Positions 1-7,244 of a stretch of 13,199 bases of DNA are shown here, one piece after another. The notes under the pieces are model-generated. The model saw only the letters and a program-made list of their open reading frames with translations, did no database searches and had not been told where the DNA came from. Each line of letters opens with the position of its first letter. Positions within the stretch are counted from its first letter, which is position 1. Both the position numbers and the translations under genes were made by a program. Origin of the DNA: Ruminococcaceae bacterium UBA945 (GTDB taxonomy: Bacteria > Bacillota > Clostridia > Oscillospirales > Acutalibacteraceae); the NCBI GenBank assembly GCA_002293315.1, contig DBCZ01000047.1, forward strand, positions 1 to 13,199, read 5' to 3'.

Positions 1-6
1 TCTTCT

Positions 7-22
7 ATTGTAATCCTACAAT
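7..22. repeat. Short inverted repeat at the left edge
   Basis: A perfect 6-bp inverted repeat, ATTGTA then 4 nt (ATCC) then TACAAT, lies about 28 bp upstream of the -35 of the Na/Pi cotransporter gene. It could be a small operator or part of the end of a gene lying outside the window. The right arm, TACAAT, also resembles a -10 hexamer, but its -35 would fall outside the window. Seen directly; the function is unknown. Confidence 0.3.
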
Positions 23-40
23 AAGGCAGAAATAATCCGT

Positions 41-69
41 GAAATCCGATTGAAATTCGCAGGAAATCA
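41..69 (+). promoter_or_regulatory. Candidate Pho box: three GAAAT repeats at 11-bp phase
   Basis: GAAATCC (41-47), GAAATTC (52-58) and GAAATCA (63-69) are direct repeats spaced exactly 11 bp apart. A fourth GAAAT at 29-33 is 12 bp further upstream. The repeats overlap the -35 and spacer of the cotransporter promoter. PhoB/PhoP response regulators bind tandem 11-bp direct-repeat units, and a phoB gene and a phosphate transporter are both in this window. The PhoB assignment is inference: the repeat sequence does not match the E. coli or Bacillus consensus word for word. Confidence 0.45.
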
Positions 70-78
70 TGCTAAGAT
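50..78 (+). promoter_or_regulatory. Sigma-A promoter of the Na/Pi cotransporter gene
   Basis: TTGAAA (50-55), a 17-bp spacer and TAAGAT (73-78) form a good vegetative promoter. Transcription would begin near 85, giving a leader of about 30 nt that carries the GGAGG at 107-111. Confidence 0.7.
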
Positions 79-116
79 ATTTTCGTGCGGCTTAATCTGT
101 GATTATGGAGGAGAAC

Positions 117-1874
117 ATGGACATATTCTCGATTTTCAGTCTGTTCGGCGGGCTGGCGTTTTTCCTTTACGGAATGACCATCATGAGCGAGGGGCTTGAG
201 AAGATGGCGGGCAGCCGTCTGGAGGGCTTCCTGCGCAGCATGACATCATCAAAATTCAAGGGACTGCTCCTTGGAATAGGCGTTACGGCAATCATACAAT
301 CCTCTTCGGCTGTCACGGTTATGCTCGTGGGGCTTGTAAACTCGGGCATAATGAACCTGACGCAGAGCATAAGCGTCATCATGGGCACGAACATCGGCAC
401 CACTGTCACCGCGTGGATTCTCAGCCTCATGGGTATTGAGGGAAGCAATTTTCTCACACAGCTTTTCAAGCCGGAGTCTTTCTCGCCGCTTATCGCATTG
501 GCGGGAATCTTTCTTTTCGCATTCACGAAATCCAGCAAAAAGAAAAACCTCGGCTCTGTTTTCCTCGGCTTCGCGCTTCTCATGACCGGCATGACGATGA
601 TGAGCGCCTCTATGAAGCCGCTTGCCGAGGTTCCGGAATTCAAAAATATCCTCACGGCGTTCTCAAACCCAATTCTCGGCATTTTGGCCGGTATAGTCAT
701 CACAGCCGTGATTCAGTCTTCCTCGGCCTCGGTGGGTATATTGCAGTCTGTTTCGCTGACTGGCACACTGACCTTCGGCGCAGCTATCCCGATAATCATG
801 GGGCAGAATATCGGCACATGTATCACCGCACTCATTGCGAGCATCGGCACGAACAAAAACGCCAAGCGCGTTACGGCTGTTCACATCAGCTTCAACGTCA
901 TCGGCACACTATTCCTCTGCTCGCTGTTTTATCTGCTCAATGCTTTTTTGCATTTCGAGTTCGTTGAAAACACAATCGGTGTGGCAGGTATCGCAATCGT
1001 GCACAGCACATTTAACATCGTCACCACCGCACTGCTCTTCCCGTTTCAGAAGCAGCTTGAAAAGCTTGCGAAATTCCTCGTCAAGGATAAATCCGGCAAA
1101 CCCACCCATTATGAGCTTCTGGACGAAAGGCTCCTCAACACGCCGTCTATTGCCGTGGCGGAGAGCATGAACGTCGCGAAGAAAATGGCGGCAATGACGC
1201 AAAAAGGCATCATAGATGCCATAAACGCAATTGAGAATTTCGACTTAAAAACAGCGGCTGACGTCCGCGAAAATGAAATTGAAATTGACCATTACGAAGA
1301 CACCATCGGCACCTTCCTTGTGCGCGTGAGCGGCGCCTCAATTTCGGGCGCAGAGAAGCGTGAGGCGACGGAGCTGCTGCACTGTATCGGCGACTTCGAA
1401 AGGATTTCCGACCACTCCCTGAACCTCATTGAGGTGGCAGAGGAGATTCACGCGAAAAGCCTGCAATTTTCTCCCGAGGCCCGCAAGGAGCTTGACGTTA
1501 TGCAAAACGCCGTGATTGAAATTCTGGGCACGACGTTCAGTGCTTTCGTAAACAGTGACGCAGAGCTCGCCAAGCAGGTCGAGCCGATTGAGCAAGTGGT
1601 TGACAGGCTTAAAATCGAGTTGAAGGACAGGCATATCCGCCGGCTTCAGGAGGGGCGCTGCACGATAGAATTGGGCTTCGTCTTTTCGGATATTATCAAT
1701 AATTTCGAGCGCGTGGCCGACCATTGCTCCAACATCGCGATTTACATCATTCAGGTTGACGATAAATACGCTCAGCCCCACGAATACATGAATTCAGTGA
1801 GGAATTCGCAGAATCCGGAATTCGTCGCGAAATATGAAGAATACTCGAAGAAATACAGCTTACCCGTCACTTAG
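117..1874 (+). CDS. Na+/phosphate cotransporter with C-terminal PhoU-like domain
   Basis: Membrane protein of the NptA/YjbB family (585 aa) that imports inorganic phosphate with sodium; some bacterial members instead export phosphate. Two inverted transporter repeats are visible. Each has a QSSS motif (residues 61-64 and 200-203) followed by an NIG motif (GTNIG 90-94, GQNIG 229-233), the family signature, within hydrophobic segments up to about residue 315. From about 345 to 565 the protein is soluble, helical and PhoU-like, with acidic E/D-rich helices, and is probably a regulatory domain on the cytoplasmic side. The start chosen is ATG 117 (MDIFSIF...), because GGAGGAG at 107-113 sits just upstream and family members begin this way; a GTG at 99 would add six residues but lacks a clear ribosome binding site. 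It is a single-gene unit with its own promoter and terminator, and possibly under PhoB control. Confidence 0.93.
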   Translation: MDIFSIFSLFGGLAFFLYGMTIMSEGLEKMAGSRLEGFLRSMTSSKFKGLLLGIGVTAIIQSSSAVTVMLVGLVNSGIMNLTQSISVIMGTNIGTTVTAWILSLMGIEGSNFLTQLFKPESFSPLIALAGIFLFAFTKSSKKKNLGSVFLGFALLMTGMTMMSASMKPLAEVPEFKNILTAFSNPILGILAGIVITAVIQSSSASVGILQSVSLTGTLTFGAAIPIIMGQNIGTCITALIASIGTNKNAKRVTAVHISFNVIGTLFLCSLFYLLNAFLHFEFVENTIGVAGIAIVHSTFNIVTTALLFPFQKQLEKLAKFLVKDKSGKPTHYELLDERLLNTPSIAVAESMNVAKKMAAMTQKGIIDAINAIENFDLKTAADVRENEIEIDHYEDTIGTFLVRVSGASISGAEKREATELLHCIGDFERISDHSLNLIEVAEEIHAKSLQFSPEARKELDVMQNAVIEILGTTFSAFVNSDAELAKQVEPIEQVVDRLKIELKDRHIRRLQEGRCTIELGFVFSDIINNFERVADHCSNIAIYIIQVDDKYAQPHEYMNSVRNSQNPEFVAKYEEYSKKYSLPVT

Positions 1875-1911
1875 GCAATAAAAAATCCCCTTTCGGGGAT
1901 TTTTTATTGCC
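1874..1911. terminator. Bidirectional terminator shared by two converging genes
   Basis: A perfect 17-bp stem (arms 1874-1890 and 1895-1911) with the 4-nt loop TTTC. The G+C core is CCCC/GGGG, flanked by A-runs on one side and T-runs on the other, so each strand reads a hairpin followed by a U-tract. Its outer bases are the last base of the cotransporter stop codon (1872-1874) and of the AAA+ gene stop codon (1911-1913). Confidence 0.92.
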
Positions 1912-4031
1912 TATTCAGCCGGCTTGAACTCAAAGTCTTCGGGAATAAGCTCCTCCAGATTCACTTCGTTCATGGCCCTCGCCGCCCTTTGAGAGGCGTT
2001 AAGAATTGCGTCTTCAACCTTATTGCGCGCCATTCTGCCGTTGCCGTTTGTGCGCGAATCTCCCGTCGTTTGCTGCACATCATAATAAACCTCAAGCGGG
2101 GCGTCGCAATCCTCGCGAATTGTATATCCCTTTGACTTGGCGATGCTCTTGGAGATTGCCAGCAGCTCCTTGCCCGTGTAATCGGGGAACTCAATGATGT
2201 TCGGGAAGCGGGATTTCAGCCCCGAATTGGCCGTCAGGAATTCCTGCATCTCCATCGTGTAGCCCGCCAGAATCACAACGAGGTTCTCCCTGTTATCCTC
2301 CATACCCTTCACCAGCGTATCAATCGCCTCAAGGCCGAAGCTGTCGTCTGTGCCGCGATAGAGCGAATATGCCTCGTCGATGAACAGCACGCCGCCGAGC
2401 GCGGATTCAATCGCCTTCTGCGTGAGCGGTGCGGTATGCCCGACGTATCTGCCGACTAAATCTGCGCGCGTCACCTCGACGAGCTGACCGCCCGAAAGCA
2501 GCCCCACCGCCTTGAGATAGCGCGAAATAATGCGCGCGATTGTCGTCTTGCCCGTTCCGGGATTGCCTGTGAAAATCATGTGCATCGCGGGGAAATCGGC
2601 CTTCATGCCCTTTTTCTTTCTCATCTGCTGCACCTTTAGGTTATCCTCAAGCGACAAAATATATTTCTTGATGAAATCCAAGCCCACCACCTCATCAAGC
2701 TCAGCTTTCACCTCGGCTACGGCGCTTTCCTTCTCCCTGCCGGTCTCCTGCGCCTCTATCACTGCTTCGCCGAGCTTTATGACAAGCGAATCTCCGTCAG
2801 CCGCAAGCTCACCGTTTGCGCTTTCCGGAGACTTCAATTTGTGTTCTCCCAGAGCTTTCATCAGCGCAGTAAGCTTTATTTGCATGGACTTTGCACCGTC
2901 GTCCGGAACATAGCTTTTAGCCAAAGCTTCAGCAGTGTTTTCCTTCGGCTTCAAGGTATAATCAAAGCGGCTTTTCGCTTCCTCCGCGAAATTTGAAAGC
3001 AATCTCTTCGCTATCTCCAGCACCGCGGCTTCGTCCGGCTTTTCTGTTTTGCATATGCCGTCAATGCTGTTTATAAACGGCATACCGAAGGTATCCATCA
3101 GCTTTTTCTCATTTTGCTCTGTGATGATATAGAGGAATTTCTCGGTCGCGTCAAGCTCTGAAATCGCGTTCGGCACAAGCGCCGTGCCTATTTCCACGAG
3201 CATTCCCTTTTGCTCCGTGTAACGGCTTGAAAGCGATATTTTTGCGGTGACAAACAGCTGACCGAGCATCGCGTTCACGGTGGTGTGTGCGCGCTCGAAA
3301 TTCTCAAAGGCAATCACTTTGCTCTCCGCTTTCAGTGCCGCGAAAACATCCTGCACAAAGAGCTTATCCGCGGCGGAGTCGCCATACTTCGCCATATCTA
3401 TGTAGTTCACCGCATTGCTTCGAAACGCCCCCTCTCTGTGAAGCGCATTTGCGAAGCTTTCAAGAGTAAGGTGCTTGCCTGTACCAGCTGCGCCCATAAT
3501 CACGGCACGCGCACCGGAAGAGGATTTGCTCATGAACGCGCGCTTGAAGGTCTTTGCCACCTCCGAGATGAACATTTCCTGCCCGATGACGCTTTCTTTC
3601 ACGTTCTTTTCCGCAGCTTCAATGGCTTTTTCTAAGTCCACAGCGGGTTTCTCCTCTTCAACCGGAGCGCTTTCTCCAGTTTTATCAAGGCCTTCATTGG
3701 TGTAAAGGCCATCAGCTTTCATTCTTGCGTCAAGGCCCTCCATCTCTTGCTGCACCTGTTTTGTGAGCTCATCAAGGCTGCTCTGAATTGAAGCCTGCGC
3801 CTTTCCTGTCAAGCTGTTCACTCCGACGATAGTCTCCCTCGCGCTCTCGGCGTTTTCAATGGAAGCTTTCATCGTCTCCGCCATGTTTTCCGCATGGGAA
3901 AGCTCGGCGGGCGGCGTCACGCTCGGCTTCGCCTGCGTATGCTTGCCCGACCTGCGGCCTATATTCAGCTTGCCGTCACCCCAGATGGAATCCAGAATCT
4001 CGCCGATATCCTTGTTTTTACCGTCAGCCAT
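1911..4031 (-). CDS. Tandem AAA+ protein: degenerate ClpB-like module plus intact CbxX/CfxQ module
   Basis: Predicted cytoplasmic ATPase of 706 aa. Residues 1-145 are polar and helical without a recognised domain. Residues about 146-360 resemble the second AAA+ module of ClpB/ClpC: Walker A is GAAGTGKH (180-187), but the Walker B position reads VIAFENF (239-245) instead of ending in DE, and the arginine-finger position reads FINSID (319-324) instead of FLNRID. This module may bind ATP but probably does not hydrolyse it. Residues about 450-690 form a CbxX/CfxQ (SpoVK/CbbX-like) module with all key elements: GNPGTGKT (489-496), GVLFIDEAY (547-555), LAGY, SRFP (R608) and GRMARN (R666). Such ATPases remodel protein complexes; the client here is unknown. 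ATG 4031 is chosen because AAGGAG lies 6 nt upstream; a TTG at 4046 would place that site inside the gene. The first 8 nt overlap the end of aroD, suggesting translational coupling. Confidence 0.85.
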   Translation of the reverse strand: MADGKNKDIGEILDSIWGDGKLNIGRRSGKHTQAKPSVTPPAELSHAENMAETMKASIENAESARETIVGVNSLTGKAQASIQSSLDELTKQVQQEMEGLDARMKADGLYTNEGLDKTGESAPVEEEKPAVDLEKAIEAAEKNVKESVIGQEMFISEVAKTFKRAFMSKSSSGARAVIMGAAGTGKHLTLESFANALHREGAFRSNAVNYIDMAKYGDSAADKLFVQDVFAALKAESKVIAFENFERAHTTVNAMLGQLFVTAKISLSSRYTEQKGMLVEIGTALVPNAISELDATEKFLYIITEQNEKKLMDTFGMPFINSIDGICKTEKPDEAAVLEIAKRLLSNFAEEAKSRFDYTLKPKENTAEALAKSYVPDDGAKSMQIKLTALMKALGEHKLKSPESANGELAADGDSLVIKLGEAVIEAQETGREKESAVAEVKAELDEVVGLDFIKKYILSLEDNLKVQQMRKKKGMKADFPAMHMIFTGNPGTGKTTIARIISRYLKAVGLLSGGQLVEVTRADLVGRYVGHTAPLTQKAIESALGGVLFIDEAYSLYRGTDDSFGLEAIDTLVKGMEDNRENLVVILAGYTMEMQEFLTANSGLKSRFPNIIEFPDYTGKELLAISKSIAKSKGYTIREDCDAPLEVYYDVQQTTGDSRTNGNGRMARNKVEDAILNASQRAARAMNEVNLEELIPEDFEFKPAE

Positions 4032-4761
4032 TTTCTTCTCCTTCAAAACCGTAAAGAGCCTCTTTCGCTTCTCTGATGCTCATCTGCCCGGGTGCGGAAG
4101 CATTTCTCCCCGAGGCGAAAACACAGCAGGAATGCAAATCCCGGCTCACGCGCGTGAACCTGCCCGCCTCACCCATCGCGATGAGAATATACGGGGCACA
4201 TTCTCTGATTCTTTCAGGCACGGCGAAGAGGCTTTCGGCTTCCTCGCGTGTTTTTGCCATCATTGCAATTTTGGGTATATCCGCGCCTAATTCGCGCATT
4301 TTCCGCATTTTATCCGCTATTTCATCAACGCCGAGCATACCGTCAAAATTATGATAGGATATGATGCTCGCCGTGCCCTTTTCATGCGCGAGCGCATTTA
4401 GCTTGCTTGCGATTTCCTCGCCGCGCGAAAGCTCAATATCAATTATATCACAGCCGGAATTTATCACCTCTGTGAGCAATGCGAGATATTCGCCGTCAGC
4501 GAGCCTTGAAAGCCCGCCCTCCGCTTCGCTTCGCAGAGTGTAAATCAGGATTTTATCTTGAACCAGGCTTCTCACCGCCGGCAAAGCGGTAAGCAAATCG
4601 CCGTGAAAATAGTCCATGCGCCACTCAAAAGCATGCGGCTCTTCCGAAATGCTTCCCTTTACCTCTGCGCTGATTTCCTCAAGCGTTTTGCCTGTAAGCG
4701 GTACGCAGAGCATGAAGTCATCAAAGCTAAGCGTTTTCCCGCGCAGTTTAACCTCTCTCAT
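4024..4761 (-). CDS. aroD: Type I 3-dehydroquinate dehydratase (AroD)
   Basis: Schiff-base-forming dehydratase that converts 3-dehydroquinate to 3-dehydroshikimate in the shikimate pathway (245 aa, close to the usual 250). Family residues are present: EWR at 46-48, the IEL glutamate near 110, the catalytic histidine in ISYHNF (H137), the Schiff-base lysine in IPKIAMM (K164), R201 in GRFTR, and the C-terminal SAPGQ loop (222-226). The start is ATG 4761, preceded by a G-rich site (GGGGGG, 3 nt upstream). A longer reading to 4818 is excluded because it would run through the gene's own -35 and -10. It is first gene of a two-gene operon with the AAA+ gene, which it overlaps by 8 nt. No other shikimate gene is in the window, so a role in quinate/shikimate breakdown rather than aromatic synthesis cannot be ruled out. 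Confidence 0.93.
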   Translation of the reverse strand: MREVKLRGKTLSFDDFMLCVPLTGKTLEEISAEVKGSISEEPHAFEWRMDYFHGDLLTALPAVRSLVQDKILIYTLRSEAEGGLSRLADGEYLALLTEVINSGCDIIDIELSRGEEIASKLNALAHEKGTASIISYHNFDGMLGVDEIADKMRKMRELGADIPKIAMMAKTREEAESLFAVPERIRECAPYILIAMGEAGRFTRVSRDLHSCCVFASGRNASAPGQMSIREAKEALYGFEGEENG

Positions 4762-4789
4762 ATTCCCCCCGTAAATCATACATAAATAA

Positions 4790-4818
4790 AGTATACTTTT
4801 GGCTCGCGTAAAAGTCAA
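4790..4818 (-). promoter_or_regulatory. Sigma-A promoter of the aroD-AAA+ operon
   Basis: On the minus strand TTGACT (4818-4813), a 17-bp spacer (4812-4796) and TATACT (4795-4790) make a near-consensus promoter. The predicted start is near 4783, giving a short leader of about 22 nt before ATG 4761. It fixes the aroD start downstream of the first possible codons. Confidence 0.8.
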
Positions 4819-4825
4819 TTAAGAT

Positions 4826-4837
4826 AAGCTTAAGCTT
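4826..4837. repeat. 12-bp palindrome between divergent promoters
   Basis: AAGCTTAAGCTT is a perfect 12-bp palindrome (also a tandem repeat of AAGCTT) between the -35 of aroD (ending at 4818) and the -35 of the acetyltransferase operon (starting at 4850). Its position suits a shared operator, but no regulator is encoded nearby and the word could arise by chance. Confidence 0.3.
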
Positions 4838-4849
4838 TTATGTCTGCCA

Positions 4850-4878
4850 TTGCGCAAGCTTTGGCCGGCGTGTATAAT
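4850..4878 (+). promoter_or_regulatory. Sigma-A promoter of the acetyltransferase-dehydratase-aldolase operon
   Basis: TTGCGC (4850-4855), a 17-bp spacer and a perfect TATAAT (4873-4878). Transcription should begin near 4885, about 30 nt before the ATG at 4915. It is divergent from the aroD promoter, with 31 bp between the two -35 elements. Confidence 0.75.
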
Positions 4879-4914
4879 GGTTTCAAGTATAATCGAACAG
4901 GGAAAGGAGAAATG

Positions 4915-5508
4915 ATGATAAAAGGCAAAAAAATCAGTTTGGTTCTGACCGCGATGGACGACAGGCGCAGGGTATATGAGTGGTGCTTTAAGTCAGAGAC
5001 CACGAAATCTCATTCGGGGCCGCCCGATTACCCCGATAAACCTGTTCCCACATATGAGGAATTCTGTGCGTCTTATTATGAAGAGTATTATTTCACCGGC
5101 ACAAGGCCCTCAGACGGCAGGGGCTTTCTGATTATCGCCGATGGCGCAGCGGCCGATAATGAAACAGTTGGCTTCATCAGTTACTGTGCCTTTCATCTGA
5201 AGCCGTCAATTGCCGAACTCGACATTTGGCTGAACAGTGAGGCCAACTGCGGAAAGGGCTATGGGTCAGACGCCCTGATTTCCCTCGGTGATTATCTCCA
5301 TGAAGAGCTTGGCTTCAAAGAACTCATCATAGCGCCGTCCGCCAAAAATGTGAGAGCTGTGAAGTCATATGAAAAATCGGGATTCAAAAAAACCGGCAAG
5401 GCCATGAGTGAATTCCTGCTTGACGAATACATTTCAGTTTACGGGGGCGGCGATTACGGTGCTGATGAAACCGCCATACTAACGAAAAAATTTTCTCCGC
5501 AGGGGTGA
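4915..5508 (+). CDS. GNAT-family N-acetyltransferase
   Basis: Predicted acetyl-CoA-dependent acetyltransferase of 197 aa, substrate unknown. The coenzyme A binding motif A is visible as NCGKGYGSDA (111-120), preceded by the beta-strand stretch AELDIWLN and followed by the motif B region SAKNVRAVKSYEKSGF (about 142-157), whose N145 and Y152 are typical. The N-terminal third (residues 25-75) is rich in aromatic and acidic residues (PTYEEFCASYYEEYYF) and may shape the acceptor site. The start is ATG 4915, 5 nt after AAAGGAG (4903-4909). An in-frame reading from 4840 is impossible because it would contain the operon's -10 element. First gene of an operon; its stop lies 4 nt before the dehydratase start and within the dehydratase ribosome binding region. 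Whether its substrate is linked to sugar-acid metabolism is not evident. Confidence 0.85.
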   Translation: MIKGKKISLVLTAMDDRRRVYEWCFKSETTKSHSGPPDYPDKPVPTYEEFCASYYEEYYFTGTRPSDGRGFLIIADGAAADNETVGFISYCAFHLKPSIAELDIWLNSEANCGKGYGSDALISLGDYLHEELGFKELIIAPSAKNVRAVKSYEKSGFKKTGKAMSEFLLDEYISVYGGGDYGADETAILTKKFSPQG

Positions 5509-5512
5509 TAAA

Positions 5513-7237
5513 ATGAAAGAGCTGAGAAGCCAGGAAGTCAGAAAAATTGCGCCGGAGATGGATCCTCTGCGCCTCGGCATGGGCTGGAGGGTTGAGGATT
5601 TATCAAAGCCGCAAATCATCGTGGAAAGCACCTTCGGGCAAAGCCACCCCGGCAGCGCACATCTGCTGAAGCTCTCCGAGCTTACTTGCGAGGAGATAAA
5701 TAAGCGCGGCGGTAAGGCGGCGATGTACTTCGCCACCGATATTTGCGACGGCATGGCGCAGGGGCACGACGGCATAAATTATTCTCTCGCCTCGCGTGAC
5801 ACAATTGCGGATTTAATTGAAATCCACGCAAACGCCACCACCTTCGACGCGGGCGTGTTTATCTCAAGCTGTGATAAATCCGTGCCGGCGCAGCTCATGG
5901 CTATCGGGCGGCTTGATATACCTTCAATCATGATAACCGGCGGCGTGATGGACGCGGGGCCGGATTTGCTCACGCTGGAGCAAATAGGAAAATACAGCGC
6001 GATGTATGAGCGCGGCGAAATCACACAGGAAAAGCTGACATATTACAAGCACCATGCGTGCCCGTCCTGCGGGGCTTGCTCATTTTTAGGCACGGCTTCT
6101 ACCATGCAGATTCTCTCCGAGGCCTTAGGGCTGATGCTTCCGGGTACGGCGCTTCTGCCCGCGACGTCTGAGGCGCTGCTTGAAGCCGCAAAAGAAGCGG
6201 GGAAGCAAGCCGCCGCTCTCGCCTTAACAGATTTAACCGCACGGAAGCTTGTGACGAAGGAGAGCTTTGAAAATGCGATTATGGTTCACGCCGCGATTTC
6301 CGGCTCGACGAACGCTATCATACATATGCCCGCAATCGCGCGGGAATTCGGCATTGATATTGACGCGGATTTCTTTGATAAAATGCACCGAAACGCGCAC
6401 TATCTCCTTGACATTCGCCCGTCAGGCAGATGGCCTGCGGAGTATTTTCATTATGCTGGCGGCGTGCCAAGGATTATGGAGGAAATTAAGTCCATGCTGC
6501 ATCTTGACGTTCTCACCGTAACGGGGAAATCTCTGGGCGAGAACCTTGAAGAGCTGAAAAGAGGCGGCTATTATGAAGCTTGCGATTTGCTTCTTGAGAA
6601 AACAGGGCTCAAGCGCACGGATATAATCAGAAGCTTCGATAAGCCTATAGGCACAGACGGCACGATAGCCGTTTTGCGCGGAAATATTGCCCCGGAGGGC
6701 AGCGTGGTCAAGCACAGCGCCGTGCCGAAGGAAATGCACAAGGCCACTCTCCGTGCGCGCCCGTTTGACAGCGAGGAAAGCGCAATCTCCGCGATTCTCA
6801 CGGGTAAAATCAACAAGGGCGACGCTGTGATTATCCGCTATGAGGGGCCTAAAGGTTCGGGTATGCCCGAGATGTTCTACACGACAGAGGCCATTTCCTC
6901 AGATGCGGAGCTCTCCGCTTCAATCGCGCTTCTTACCGACGGGCGCTTCTCCGGTGCAAGCAAGGGGCCGGCCATCGGGCATATTTCGCCCGAAGCCGCT
7001 ACCGGCGGGCCGATTGCCCTCATTGAAGAGGGAGATATGATTGAAATTGACATCGCGAACCGCATTTTGCGCCTGTGCGGAATAAATGGTGAGCACAAAA
7101 CCGAGGAAGAAATCGAGGCTATTCTAGCCGAACGCAAAAAGCGCTGGAAGCCCCGCGAAAACCGCTATACCCGCGGCGTCTTGAAGCTTTACACAGAAAA
7201 CGCGGCCTCCCCTATGAAGGGCGGCTACACTGATTGA
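5513..7237 (+). CDS. IlvD/Edd-family dehydratase, probably a sugar-acid dehydratase (YjhG/YagF-like)
   Basis: Iron-sulfur dehydratase (574 aa) that removes water from a 2,3-dihydroxy acid to give a 2-keto-3-deoxy acid. Visible elements are CDGMAQGHDG (78-87), the SCDK motif (C120, D121, and K122, the lysine carbamylated in the family), and the cysteine cluster CPSCGAC (183-189) followed by SFLGTASTMQ. The canonical IlvD N-terminal PCN cysteine is replaced by PGS (47-49), while C78 (ICDG) is shared with my recollection of E. coli YjhG/YagF (PCDG), as are GMGW, VHAA-GSTN and AGGVP. Hence D-xylonate-like or another aldonate substrate is more likely than the branched-chain amino-acid intermediate; automated annotation would probably say dihydroxy-acid dehydratase. 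The next gene is a 2-keto-3-deoxy-acid aldolase, which supports this. ATG 5513 follows AGGGG (5501-5505). Substrate uncertain; family assignment firm. Confidence 0.88.
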   Translation: MKELRSQEVRKIAPEMDPLRLGMGWRVEDLSKPQIIVESTFGQSHPGSAHLLKLSELTCEEINKRGGKAAMYFATDICDGMAQGHDGINYSLASRDTIADLIEIHANATTFDAGVFISSCDKSVPAQLMAIGRLDIPSIMITGGVMDAGPDLLTLEQIGKYSAMYERGEITQEKLTYYKHHACPSCGACSFLGTASTMQILSEALGLMLPGTALLPATSEALLEAAKEAGKQAAALALTDLTARKLVTKESFENAIMVHAAISGSTNAIIHMPAIAREFGIDIDADFFDKMHRNAHYLLDIRPSGRWPAEYFHYAGGVPRIMEEIKSMLHLDVLTVTGKSLGENLEELKRGGYYEACDLLLEKTGLKRTDIIRSFDKPIGTDGTIAVLRGNIAPEGSVVKHSAVPKEMHKATLRARPFDSEESAISAILTGKINKGDAVIIRYEGPKGSGMPEMFYTTEAISSDAELSASIALLTDGRFSGASKGPAIGHISPEAATGGPIALIEEGDMIEIDIANRILRLCGINGEHKTEEEIEAILAERKKRWKPRENRYTRGVLKLYTENAASPMKGGYTD

Positions 7238-7244
7238 GGTAAAT

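Noticed and set aside
167..703. 178-codon open frame antisense to the cotransporter
   Set aside because: It lies wholly inside a well-supported gene, has no ribosome binding site or recognisable domain, and reads as the shadow of hydrophobic codons on the other strand.
1790..1823. Three GAATTC words within 34 bp near the end of the cotransporter gene
   Set aside because: Irregular spacing (12 and 16 bp), in frame within coding sequence for Asn-Ser and Glu-Phe pairs; best explained by codon choice.
4840..4914. N-terminal extension of the acetyltransferase by 25 residues
   Set aside because: The extension contains the TATAAT of the operon promoter and has no ribosome binding site, whereas ATG 4915 has AAAGGAG at the right distance.
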